Assembly (NCBI RefSeq): GCF_052857255.1
Contig: NC_135497.1
Coordinates: forward strand, 188,719,326-188,783,325
DNA length: 64,000 nucleotides
Direction of reading: 5' to 3'
Source: Amblyomma americanum
Lineage: Eukaryota; Arthropoda; Arachnida; Ixodida; Ixodidae
The notes under the pieces: generated by a model
The model's input: only the letters and a program-made list of their open reading frames with translations
What the model was told of the DNA's origin: nothing
Databases searched by the model: none
Shown here: positions 32,600 to 42,777 of the stretch, piece by piece
How the letters are laid out: each line of letters opens with the position of its first letter
How positions within the stretch are numbered: position 1 is the first letter of the stretch
Position numbers and translations under genes: made by a program

Positions 32600-33990
32600 T
32601 TCTTCTCTGCCCTTTCCCACTCTCCTTGCTCAAGTGAAGCTATTGCTGTAACCGGTCTATCCTCCTTCGATAAATTATGTACCACGTGCTTTGCTGAAAA
32701 TTTTTCCGTCATCCTTGTTCCTATGTGTTTTATTGCTTCATCCCCTTCTAGTCGAATACCCTCATCTGTAACAATAAACCTTTGTTCTAGCCTAGTTTTA
32801 TTACTCATTGCATTTAGATGTTTCCAGAATTTTTGGGCTGCTTTTCTATCCTTTTTATTTACTTTTGACATCCATTGGGCACCCTTTCTTCTAATTTTCT
32901 CATTAATCAAATAGGATGCGTCCCTTCTACACTTTATGAAGGTATCCCATTTTCTGTCTACTTCGGGTTTTGGTTCCCCCCTCTTCTTGGAATATCTGTG
33001 TTCCTTGGATGCTTCCTTGCGCTTTTCTATTGCCCTCTTGACCTCCTCATCCCACCAACTCTTGGGTTTGCATCTTTTCCCTTTTAGCTTTACTCGCACC
33101 TTAGCTAGCTCTAGCTCCAGTAATCGAGTTAATTTGGTATAAGTCCATTCTGTTTCACTATCCTCAAAAATTACTTTCTCGATTTGTTTGGCTGCTACTT
33201 CCAATTGCTTTTCTGAGTAAAAATTTCCCCCTGATTGCTTATCTTGCTTCAGTCCTACATTGCTTTTTCTTCTGAAGCTCAACTTGATACGCTTGTGGTC
33301 ACTACCTAGACGACTTCTGGAACCATCTTCATCTATGCTCATTACCCCTAATCTGTTATACATCCTCTGTGACATTAGTGCATAATCTATCGTCGAGTGC
33401 AGACTCCCCGGCTCCCATGTTATGAGCCCTTCACACTTCTCGGTGCTGTTGCATAAAACTAAATCATACCTGTTACACATGTCCTGCAGCATGCTTCCTG
33501 TCGAATCCGTGTACCCATCCAGGTCTTCTATGTGTGCATTCATGTCGCCTAATATAATTATCTCGCCCTGTCCTCCTAGCTCATCAATGTCGCTTGCAAT
33601 ACATTCTAACATTTTCCTGTTTTCCTCTTTGGCATTAACCCCTGTCCACAGGTATACAAAGCCAAGGAGTGTTTGCTTGCCTGCCACTGTTCCTTTTAGC
33701 CATAAATGTTCCCTGCATCCCAGTCTAACCCTTTGAAAATTCATACTTTTATGAATGAATGCCCCAATTCCACCTCCCTTTCTGCTGCCCTCTGTTCTAT
33801 TACAATATTCCCATGCGTAGTCTGGGTTACAGGGTGGTTGCTCCATGTCTCTAAGATGTGTTTCCGCTAAACCATATACCATTAATTCCTCCTGTCTTAA
33901 CTGTTCTTCTATTTCCTCCCATTTCAGTCTGTTCCTGCCACCTTGCATGTTAATGAAACCTATATCTGATTTAACTTGGCCCTGGCGCTT
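32600..33990 (-). pseudogene. Copy B AP endonuclease and RT-connecting region
   Basis: The minus-strand frame from about 33990 to the PLE junction encodes an AP-type endonuclease. It shows FINMQGGRN (Asn), YGLAETHL (Glu), GFVYLWTG (Tyr position), IIILGDMNAHIEDLDGY (Asp and Asn of the GDxN box), HSTIDYALMS and LGSDHKRI (Asp-His). A long Lys/Arg-rich connector then reaches EDRPVTAIASLEQGEWERAE. The frame upstream of the first Met (33948) is open toward the esterase, as in copy A, so esterase and endonuclease were one protein. In contrast to copy A, the GDMNAH box is intact. Confidence 0.88.
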
Positions 33991-34046
33991 GCGTCTCTTT
34001 CTTCCCCTATGGTTCCATTGTCCGTTTGATCTTAATTCTTCCTTCT

Positions 34047-35213
34047 CTACACTGGTTCCTTCAGAGCTCTGGGTCCCCCCAAAAAAGCTGTTGCCTGGCG
34101 ACCTATCCTACTACCCACCTTCTTGCCAGTGGCACCACCGTAGTGGATGCCATCCTGTGCAAAAGGGTGGGGCCTAACCTCGTACACTTCCCTGTTGACC
34201 TCCATCACCTCGTATCTTAGTCGTCGACTCAATAGCCTAATTACCCGATTAGTCTCCACGACCCTCCTTTCCGTTTCGCGAGCCTGCCTCTGGACCTCTG
34301 GGATTGTGCATATGGTCACATGCACACTCTCAGAGGCCTCTCTAAGCCTACGTATCCCCACCTCCAACTGCGTCTCAAGATTCTGGCTCCTCCCCTGCAG
34401 TACATCATTGAAACCAGCATGGATGACCACAAGGTGTTCGCCATCCATGCTGCCCACCACCACCTCCCGGGCTCTGGCCATTGCATCCACCATGCACTTT
34501 CCCGACTGAGCCTCCACCTGCACCCGCCTGTCTGCCTTCACTGCCGTCAGAACGCCTCACTCAACCCTCGCTACATTCGAGTCCCCGACCACCAGAACTC
34601 TCCTGCGCCCCAAACGTTCGCTTCCTAATTCCATCTGTTGGCCTCCGGATCGCTCTAGCTGACTCTCCTGCCGCTGTACGCTATTGTCGCGAGTTTCCAT
34701 GCCCGCTTTAACCTTTTTCACTTCGTTCTCATTTTTCTCACTCAATGCTCGCTGCACTACAGCACTGTACGATCGACGAGCCTCGTCCCCCACCTGACAC
34801 TTCTCCGAACTGGGGTGCCCAGCCGGCCGCGACCTGAGCGCTTCAGCCTGTTTTTCTAGCTGGGTCCGCTTTTCCCGCTCTTCTTTAATCTCGCCCACCA
34901 TTCGCTTCAACAGGGCGGCATTATTCTCCTCCTTTTTAATCAAATCGGCGACGTGAGCTTCCAGCTTAATCCGTGCCTCTCGTTCGACCTGCCGGTCCGC
35001 ATTAAGTGCATTAAACCCAGCTTCCCATTCCCCTTTTAACGCATGAACGGCGTCCCCAAACCGCTTGCACATCTTACACGCGAAGCTTGCCTCATCCGCC
35101 TCGGCTAAGCTCCCGAACCCTGTCTCATCTAAGTAACACCAACGGTCGCACTCCTGGCACTGTACTAACTCCCCGTCCTCGTCCTCCTTAACTTTCCTAG
35201 CTTGCCGACCCAT
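34047..35213 (-). pseudogene. Copy B N-terminal part: PHD-like finger, coiled coil, SGNH esterase
   Basis: The Met chosen (35213, MGRQARKVKEDE) precedes VQCQECDRWCYLDE and FACKMCKRFGD, a Cys-rich finger of the PHD-like type seen in some LINE ORF1 proteins. A coiled-coil region with heptad-like KEENNAALLKRMVGEIKEER follows. The esterase has block I RRRVLVVGDSN with the catalytic Ser, then block III HLVVIHAGFNDV (GxND), and block V AQDGIHYGG (DxxH) with the catalytic Asp and His. One in-frame TGA at 34557-34559 separates block I from the rest. A 4-base deletion relative to copy A, at about 34052, shifts the frame before the endonuclease. SGNH hydrolases cleave esters; their role in retrotransposition is not established. 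Confidence 0.85.
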
Positions 35214-35280
35214 CGTCCGGCCGACTACGCCTTGTGAAAGCCCGCCAAAATTCCTATGCCACCTCACTATACTTCAGGCA

Positions 35281-35856
35281 TGTTCTTCAGGAGGCATTGC
35301 TCGAGCCCACTCTAGCCGTTTTTCTAGCCCTGTCTCGAGCCGGCTCGAGCTAGAAACGTCAGCTGGCCGTCAACGGAGTCGCGGAACCTTACGATTCCAG
35401 CAGGCTTTCCAAGAACCTCTCTGTCGTTTACGTATGTATTGCAATTTTTTGAAACTTTCAGAATGTTAACGGTTGGCTGGAAATAGATCGCTGAAAGCTG
35501 TGGCAGCGAAATATTAGTTACATACGCCAGGTTTTTGGTTTCAGGGCGTTGCGATAACTGTGGGTTTCGATCGCAGAATCGTAATGAGCTTGTTTTTTTG
35601 TATTTTTCTGACGCAGGAGTGTATAAGTAATCATCAGTGTATTCATAAATTGGAGGCAAATAGTATATACGGTTATTTTTTTAAGCGCACAAGATGGAAA
35701 TCATTTGTATCTCATTGTCTACCTCGACTGGCTGTAGCTGGCTGTAGTCGGTCATGTTTCCAAAAGACGTTAACTCTTGTGTGTCGTAATATATTCTAGT
35801 CCACTTTAGTCATGATCTTTACATAATCTTCTGGCTCCCCGCCTTCTGTCGCTTAG
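35281..35856. other. Upstream region of the golgin-like gene
   Basis: The stretch lies between the 5' end of LINE copy B and the first coding exon. It ends with a pyrimidine-rich ctggctccccgccttctgtc followed by gcttag at 35851-35856, which would be a good splice acceptor. Position 35857 may therefore be the start of an internal exon with a non-coding exon further upstream. No TATA box or initiator was singled out. Confidence 0.35.
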
Positions 35857-35866
35857 ATGGACAGAC

Positions 35867-35914
35867 ATGGACAGCTCCCAAGATCAGCGTACAGAGAAGG
35901 GCCCGAGAGTATCG
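35867..35914 (+). CDS. Golgin-like gene (GCC1/GCC2 type), first coding exon
   Basis: From ATG at 35867 the exon encodes MDSSQDQRTEKGPRVS and ends at a gtaaga donor in phase 0. An earlier ATG at 35857 is in another frame and runs through the donor, so the second ATG was chosen because it joins in phase to exon 2. The four exons together begin with a short acidic leader, then PREDLVKQVKRQLALLQKAK, which resembles the N-terminal region of the GRIP-domain golgins GCC1/GCC2 (PKEDLIKFAKKQ type). A Glu/Lys/Gln-rich coiled coil follows. These proteins tether vesicles at the trans-Golgi and bind small Arf/Arl or Rab GTPases through a C-terminal GRIP domain. That domain is not in this window, so the family call is tentative. 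No transmembrane segment is seen. Confidence 0.6.
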
Positions 35915-38475
35915 GTAAGAATGTTACTGCTGCCAGTGCTTGCATCGTGTGCCATTTGCTTCACTTGTATTGCTTGCTAATGTCTCTCCTGATTGCTTCT
36001 CTTGTAGGACGGCACTAATGTATGTATACTCATTTTTTTTTCTACGTTTATAAATTTGATGTTGAGTTGTAGGTTCTGTAGTCAAGACAGTGTGTACAAT
36101 TAATAAGTCACCTTGAGTATTTCTCGTAACGTGCCACCTGCGCCCCTCCCGTTGTCGCAGACGCCGCAGATATTTTTTTTTTATATGTTTCACGTAGAAA
36201 TTTTCGGCGTTTTGGGAGAAGTTTGTGGCAAAGCTTTATTATGTGCTGTCGTGGCTTCTGTATTGTGATTGTTGTCTCTTGTAAGCGTGTTGTTCTTACA
36301 TGCGCCCGTTTTGAAACTGTTCGTTAGTCGCGTTCAGTCTTGCACGAAACCAGTAACTGAAACAACTTCTAACTTGACTGCACGTTCGTGTTGGAGTAGC
36401 ACTGAACCATGGTGCATGTTTCAGCTACTTTTCAGAAAAGCGTGCATGTGACCTGATGCTTTTAAAGGAGCTACCATTGAATTCAACGAACTGGCAATGG
36501 CTGTTTTTTTTTGTCTAAGTTGTCACTGCATCAAAAGTGATCAGTTTCCACTTATATGCAAAAGTGCTCCAGTTTGCAAATTGTGAAAAATTTCTGCGAT
36601 TTTGTTTGGAGTTAGAAGTAGCTTTTTAGGAATACAAACGTTGTGACAGCATATACAGGTATTGAGCATGGCATTGGAACTAACATTTACATCTATAACC
36701 TGTTTTTGAGGACACTGATTTTGGGGAGGTAGCTCTGTCTAGTACGTGACTGGATCCTTGCTTCCATGCTGTAATATATCAGTAGCTGCTGGAAGTGCTT
36801 GGCTGGGCAAAGAAGCTGTTGGCTGCGCACTGTAATTACACTGTTTGGCATGTTTCTTGCTTCATTGGCACTTCTGCTGCCGTAGATTTGAAATGGTTGT
36901 TTCTACTAGTGATGTGCCTTATCTTGAAAGGCCGTGGCTGTGACAGGTGCAGCACTGCCAGTTTTCTTTGCATAAGCATCTTGTGTTCAGCATAAAAGAA
37001 CATGCAGCTGCAAAGAAAGCTACGTAATAAAAATTCACTTTGTCTGTGGTGTTGAAAGGGCCTTGCTTTGTGAATGTTCAGTCTTGCACATGCTGGCAAG
37101 TCCATACATCTGCTGGCTAATCATTCACACTCCAGTGGTTCACAACATAGATTAAATTCTTCCCATTGTGTGCTTTTATTGGCAGGGCATTATTTTTTCT
37201 ATTTAATTGCCCACCCTAACGAATGTATGCTTTTATTTAGGCGGTGTGGCTGGGTGATGTTTTTTATTCTTCTATTACACCCGAACTGATAAATGGGTGC
37301 TTTTACTGGTACATCATTCTAAATTTTGGATAATGTTTGCTGACATCATCTCTCGCTGCACACACAGCTTGAATTCTCAACATCAGAATGGCGCATTGCA
37401 TCAGTGTGGCATGATACAGCTGTGCCAAGTCACGCTGAAGTTGTGGCATGAAAATATTAACAGTTTGGTAGATAAAATGCACAAGTGTGACTTTTTACAA
37501 TCAGGCTGGGAGATTTTATAATTTAAGCCTGACACATTTGTGTTTTTGGCTGTTTGTTCACATGGCGACATTGCCTGCATGAAGTAACGGTGTTGCATCT
37601 CTGTGAACTGGAGGTATAGAATAAAATGGTGCTGTCTGACACCTTTCTTTTTTCTCTTGGGGGGCTGAATAGATGGCAGACAAGCAGATATCTGCTAGAG
37701 GTATGGCATGTTACAACTGTGCCTCATTCTTTGAAGGCATGCATAGATACCTTCATAATTATGTGCCTAAGATGTATGGAAAATTGTCGGAACTAAAATA
37801 CTCTGATGTTCAGCTAGAGCGTAGCAGGTGCGTAGCCCGCTACACTGCCCATATGAGTAACAGGAGGAAAGTAGAATTCCAGTCCTCCTCCATAATGACT
37901 TTTCTTTTCACTAATTAATGTAGTGTGCACACACCTGAATTTGGTAGCAGGCATTCATGTAATCTTGATTTCATAGATGGGTACTCAGAGCAGTATTGTA
38001 AGATAGTGAAAGTTGCTTTGTGCATTGTATTAAGGAAGGACCTAAAAGAAAACCCTCTTGTGTTTTTCGGAAAGCAGGCCTGGTGAACAGCCAGGGTGGT
38101 TGTGTTTTAGTGCTTGAAGAAGCATATATAAAGCAACTTAAAAGCATCTAGTTATTTTGTGCATTGAGCTCTTCAGAACTCCAGTATTATATGTGAACAC
38201 TGAAGCAAGGGTCCTGAATTTTTTTTTTTCCTCTTTTATGTCGATTAATTCACCCTTGGCTAATTATTTTTCTGTTCTTCCATATCCATAGGTTTAGCTA
38301 GTCCTTGAAAAGTGGTTTTATTAAAATATTACTGTATGAATGCATAACGATGTATGGCGCTGTACATACATTGTTCATGCACATTTGCTAGTTAATGTGA
38401 CTAAATATGAAGGAGGGGCTTGTAGTCCTTAATCTTTGTACTTTGTTGGTTGATAAAGTCTTGCCCCTTGTGCAG
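35915..38475 (+). other. Intron 1 of the golgin-like gene
   Basis: The intron is AT-rich and 2.56 kb long. Short open frames have no recognisable domain. No transposon ends were found. Confidence 0.55.
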
Positions 38476-38560
38476 GTGGATGATGCACCTCGGGAAGACC
38501 TGGTCAAGCAGGTCAAGCGCCAGCTTGCCCTTCTACAGAAAGCGAAGGCAAAGTGTGATG
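38476..38560 (+). CDS. Golgin-like gene, coding exon 2
   Basis: An acceptor (ttgccccttgtgcag) precedes 38476 and a gtgagt donor follows 38560. The 85 bases encode VDDAPREDLVKQVKRQLALL then QKAKAKCD and leave one base of the next codon (phase 1). The basic amphipathic pattern with LLQKAKAKC is the segment that most resembles the N-termini of GCC-type golgins. Exon 3 supplies the remaining two bases (GAT, Asp). Confidence 0.75.
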
Positions 38561-39621
38561 GTGAGTAATTGCATTTTTGCTGTGCTGTTTTCAGCTAAAT
38601 TTGCCGCACTAGTGATCTAAATATTTGTTTGCAGGCTAGCAGGAAATGTCATTGCTATAGCTATATGGAAGACTCTGTCCTGGATAATTGGTGTTGTCCT
38701 CACTTTATTGTGCCGTAGTGGAAAGCTCTTTCATTCATGTGGGGTTCAGTGAAATGCTGTCGAGCTGGGCCTGAACGTGGGCACTCTCAAGAAAGAATGT
38801 GCCATTCCATGCTCGTATGGCTCAGGTAGGCCTGATTTATGAGGTCGTGAGGCGGGCAGTCTCATGGGTGGAGGAGGAGCATGTGGTTCAACTTTTGAGT
38901 TGGTACAACTTTAAAAGAGCACAACTTTTGTTACTGCTTTGCTCCAGAGAAGTGCTAAGTCTGCTATTTCTTTTTCATTACTGAGTGTAGTCCAGAGTGC
39001 ACAGTGCATTTGTCTAAATTCGGGTCAGACAGATTTTAAGCTCATTTTGACATAGAGCTGCTGTTCACATTGGCCTGGTCACCACTCATTTAGCCATGGA
39101 TTCCTCAAACACATCAAGAGATTTTTACTTGGTTTAGTGTAAGCTGCTTGTTCTAGAGTGTGCTTATGCTTCCTGATGAAAGCGAAATGCACTAATGTCT
39201 GTTCGCTTAGTAGCTCACAGTGTAGCTTTGGCGTGTAAAAACCCATTCATCTAATAGATTTATGTTCAAGAGGTCCAAGCTCTGTTCCATGTACTGTCAG
39301 GTTATAGTGTGAATTTCAGCATAGTAGCACGCTTCACAACTGGAACATGTGTGTCCCATCATAGGCAGTGTGGACGAGTGGCTTTGCAATAAACTCATAG
39401 TATTATTACTTCTTGTTGAAATGCATTATTGTCTTTGTACGGCGGTACTTAAGGCTAGAAACTGTGCTAAAAGACTGAGATAAAAAAGGATGAGAGAGGT
39501 AAGGACAGGACTCCTACCTTATGTCTCCGTCTTTTAGCACAATTTTCCATCTTATGGGGAGACGCGGTAAATAAATAGTACAATTTTTTTTTCTCATGTC
39601 CCTCGGGTCTTTACCTGTCTT
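38561..39621 (+). other. Intron 2, first part
   Basis: No gene or recognised repeat is seen before the SINE fragment at 39622. Confidence 0.45.
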
Positions 39622-39680
39622 GTGAATAATTGGTTTTTGGGGGGAAAGGAAATGGCGCAGTATCTGTCTCATATATCTTG
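39622..39680 (-). mobile_element. Ruka-type SINE tail fragment
   Basis: The last ~55 bases of Ruka (aaatggcgcagtatctgtct and its AATTATT end) are present on the minus strand. The rest of the element is missing. Confidence 0.85.
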
Positions 39681-39929
39681 TGACAAAAAATTATGCCAAA
39701 ACATGCAGTACAGATTTGGAAAATGACTTTTTTTTATGTGTGCTCGTCGAAAATTGCGAATGAAAAGCGCTTCTGATGGTCCTGGCTCATTGTGAATTAC
39801 ATGGGTTACTGATGACAGAGCACTGCCATTTTATCATCAACTTGAAGTGAAAGATCAGAACATCAGAAGTTCTGCTGGTTGCAATGCTGCATTTCTCTGA
39901 CCAGAAGCAAAAACATGCTATGCAATAAA

Positions 39930-40173
39930 GGGGTCGCCGCAGTGGCTTAGTGGTTGTGGCACTCGGCTGCTGACCTGAAAGATGTGGGTTCGATCACGGC
40001 CGCGATGGTCAAATTTTGATGGAGACGAAATTCTAGAGGCCTGTGTAGTGTGTGGTGTCAGTATGCATTTAAGAATTTCAGCTGGTCGAAATTTCCACAG
40101 CCCTTCACTATGGCATCCCTCATAGCTTAAGTCGCTTTGGGACGTTAAACCCTCATGAACCCATAAACCCGCA
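39930..40173 (+). mobile_element. tRNA-derived SINE (second family) with 10-bp target duplication
   Basis: The head gccgcagtggcttagtggtt contains an A-box-like segment and gtgggttcgatcac a B-box-like one. The body includes cagctggtcgaaatttccac and ends gggacgttaaaccctcatga acccataaaccc. The 10-base duplication atgcaataaa lies at 39920-39929 and 40174-40183. The family differs from Ruka in body and tail but shares the design of a tRNA-like promoter and a LINE-like 3' end. Confidence 0.85.
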
Positions 40174-40611
40174 ATGCAATAAATGAGGCAAACGCAGGAG
40201 TAACCTTTAATTTTTTCTGCTTTCAGTTTTCTTGCTGTTGCTGTAACTTACCCCTGTGGCATTTTGTAAATAGTGACAGCAGATGATTGTTTGTTACGCA
40301 TGACTCTTAAGGCTTGGAAGAGTGCAATAAAGCTCTTAATTTCTGTTTAGCTGTTTTTGAAGTTGATTTTTGTAAACATAGCGGTCTTTTAAATATGCTT
40401 GGTAAACTATAACTTCTTTTTTTGAAGGTACTAGGCATTTTTAAAAAGAACATAACTTTATTGCACACAGCAGGCCTTTGCAAACATGCTGACATCGAAA
40501 ACTTGTGCACTTAATTATTTAATGTCTCAGGGATCACTTTATGAGGGGGCTAGTTGTAATTACTCTAGAACTGTACCTGCTAGCTTAAAAATTGCTTAAA
40601 TGACATGCTCG

Positions 40612-40750
40612 TTATGGCGGCATGTGGTTGTTTTTCTTCTGCTTTTATTAATCTCTCGTTGATGAAAAGCACACACTAAAATAATAATAATAAAAAAAAC
40701 ATCCCCTGTGGTCCTTGGGTTAGGTGACTGTTGGCTTCTGTAACGTATGT
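40612..40750 (+). repeat. Repeat body, first copy, without tRNA-like head
   Basis: The segment from gcatgtggttgtttttcttc to ggtgactgttggcttc recurs at about 41079-41200. This copy has no tRNA-like sequence in front of it. Confidence 0.75.
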
Positions 40751-41009
40751 CATAACTAGCACCTCTCTCCCTTGACTGCTGAATAGTTTAACGAGGGCCT
40801 CGAATCTGGCAGCCTTGATGCCATATGTAGTTTAAGAGGGTTCTCGCACAGCTTCCGCCCTCACCGTTCTATCATGTTCCTACATGGAACTCGCGGTAAT
40901 GCAGGACATGCTATGTCCGCCGCTATCGACGAGGGTGGCAGTAGTGAACACTCTCAAGTTCAGTTACGCTACACATAAATACCGCCAAAAGTAGAGATTG
41001 AGCAGCTTT

Positions 41010-41205
41010 CGCCGTAGCTTAATTGGTAGAGGACCAGATGCGAAATTCGGAGGTCGTGGGTTCGGATCTCACCGGCTGCATGTGGTTGTTTTTCTTCTGC
41101 TTATATTAATCTCCCATTGATGAAAACCGCAAATATAAAATAATAATAAAAAATTCCCTGTGCTCTTTGGTTTCGGTGACTGTTGGCTTCTTTCACGTTT
41201 TGAGA
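41010..41205 (+). mobile_element. tRNA-like head joined to the repeat body (candidate SINE)
   Basis: Positions 41012-41078 read cgccgtagcttaattggtag at the A box and gtgggttcggatctcac at the B box. The last segment forms a perfect 5-bp T-arm-like stem with a TTCGGAT loop, and GCCG/CGGC pairing closes the ends. The body that follows repeats 40612-40750. An AATAATAA run near 41138 is inside the body. This is probably a third SINE family or a tRNA-like promoter within a larger repeat. Confidence 0.6.
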
Positions 41206-42218
41206 AAACTGACATTTTCATGGAGATCTCGGCCAGGTTTTCGCTACCAGCAGTCGCAAAGAACATTGTTTAAAGTAACTTCTGGGCTGTTCTTGGTTAA
41301 ATCTTTCAGGATATAAATAGAAAGACCTTACAGATATGAAATCCGGTGTTTTCTGTAATTTGATTTTTTTTTTTTTGAGACTTTCGTGATTTGAAAGCCG
41401 TGTCGTCCCCCCTTAAAGGGCAAGTGAAGAGGTCTTAGAATTCGATGTCGTTGAGTTTAAACAAGTCGAATGTGTGAAACTTGCAGGTCAAGCATGCGAA
41501 ATCTTTTTGTGCTAGCATTTGAAATGAAGTAATTGCCGATTAAAGCGTCATCGGCGTTCACGTTTCTCAGCAGTGCACAGCAACAGGCAGAGGCCGCAAT
41601 GATGATGCCACGTACGGCGGCATTAAATTTTCAGCGAAGAAGCGGTTGTTTCAAGGAAGAAAAGAATGCCATCGAAGGTGAAGCTCACGAAGCATTGTTT
41701 GACGACATCGGAAGGCGCACGGCATCATGCGGGCGAAGGTAGTAGTAAGTGTTTAATTAAAAAATAATAACAAAAAGGAAGGTAAAAGATTTTTGCTCAC
41801 CCTGGCATCTGCCATCACTGCTGTGGCGGCACCTGAGCTGGGGAAGCGGAAATAAAGGATAGCAGGCAGTTTGAAGAAGTGAAATGAAAGAGGTGAGGGG
41901 ACAGTAAGAAAGGATAGGAAAGACGAAGGGACATCTGACATTCCGTCAACAATGATGTAACCCCGAGTTTCCCCACACTCCTTCAATGCTGTGAGGAGAA
42001 GCCTGAACATCATTGTGGTTTTAATCGCTGATTACGTCACCAATGTAAGTGCTAGTGCAAAACTACTTTGTGTGCGTTACCTAGAAGCTTCATAGATTCG
42101 AATTCTTGAATAACCTCGAATTCTCAAAAAACCATTTCATCTTCCCTTTGAGATGTTTCACGAGCAAAGCAGAAAACTGCAGATGGCTTAAGCAACGTTG
42201 AAATGCTTTGCACCTCAG
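41206..42218 (+). other. Intron 2, last part
   Basis: No gene is recognised. A ccccccttaaagg segment at about 41407 resembles the right end of TTAA-type elements seen elsewhere in the window, but no matching left end was found. Confidence 0.35.
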
Positions 42219-42373
42219 ATCTCGGCAGGAAGTGTCAGGAGAAGGACAAGGCCATTGATGAGTTGCAGAGCCAGTGCAAGAGGTGGGAGCAGGAGCATGC
42301 AGAACTGGAGGAGCTTCGCCAGGCATACCACTTGCTGCAGGATTCACAGGAGAAGCAGTATCACTCGTTTGAG
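42219..42373 (+). CDS. Golgin-like gene, coding exon 3
   Basis: The acceptor is ctttgcacctcag and the donor gtgcgt after 42373. The first two bases complete the Asp codon left by exon 2. The exon then encodes LGRKCQEKDKAIDELQSQCK followed by RWEQEHAELEELRQAYHLLQ and ending SFE, in phase 0. Heptad-like spacing of hydrophobic residues indicates coiled coil. Confidence 0.8.
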
Positions 42374-42528
42374 GTGCGTACTTGGACACCCCTCTTACCT
42401 GGGAAGACATTCTGATGTTTTGCCGACATGCTAGTGGAATTCAGTGTGATATTGGCATCTGTCAGCTAGTGCTGTTCAACTTCAGGGCAATGAAACTGTT
42501 AAAAGAGTAGAAAACTGAGCTAGTTGGT

Positions 42529-42777
42529 TCATTCTTCTTGGTGGGAACAGCCGAAAAAAAACAAAATGCAGACACAGAAAGGAACACACAGAACGTAGAA
42601 ATTTCCTTCTTGAACGAACCCCACGGGAGATAAAAGTAAGATCTTTTTGACAAGGAAGCAAAAAGCGCGGATTTTCCAATAAAAATTTTAGTTGACAGTC
42701 AGCCTCATCTACATTCTGTGTGTTCCTTTCTGTGTCTGCGTTTTGGTTTTTTTTGGCTGTTCCCACCAAGAATGAAA
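42529..42777. mobile_element. Foldback (inverted-repeat) element, about 68-bp arms
   Basis: The left arm at 42529-42600 (ttcttggtgggaacagcc, then a run of A, then gcagacacagaaaggaacac) is the near-exact complement of the right arm at 42708-42777. About 107 bases of unrelated sequence lie between them. A small foldback or MITE-like insertion is the simplest reading. No target duplication was identified. Confidence 0.8.

Larger units (their letters stand above)
28952..35280 (-). mobile_element. PHD/esterase LINE, copy B (near full length, with PLE inserted)
   Basis: This minus-strand copy runs from a 5' region ending near 35280 to a 3' end with a GGAT repeat at 28952-28975. Removing the PLE at 30869-32596 leaves about 4.6 kb. 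The coding order is PHD-like finger, coiled coil, SGNH esterase, AP endonuclease, RT and CCHC tail. The exact 5' terminus and any target duplication are uncertain. It lies about 0.6 kb upstream of the first coding exon of the golgin-like gene and on the opposite strand. Confidence 0.88.

Noticed and set aside
34557..35267. A host PHD-finger gene
   Set aside because: The frame is continuous with LINE copy B, the esterase and endonuclease follow on the same strand, and copy A preserves the esterase-endonuclease join, so it belongs to the retroelement.
41012..41078. A tRNA gene
   Set aside because: The T-arm and boxes are good, but the anticodon arm is poor and the sequence is joined to a repeat body, so it is better read as a SINE-type head.
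39553..41413. A TTAA-type DNA element between ttatggggagacgcgg and the ccccccttaaa end
   Set aside because: The two ends match only partly, the left one lacks TTAA, and the interval contains other complete insertions.
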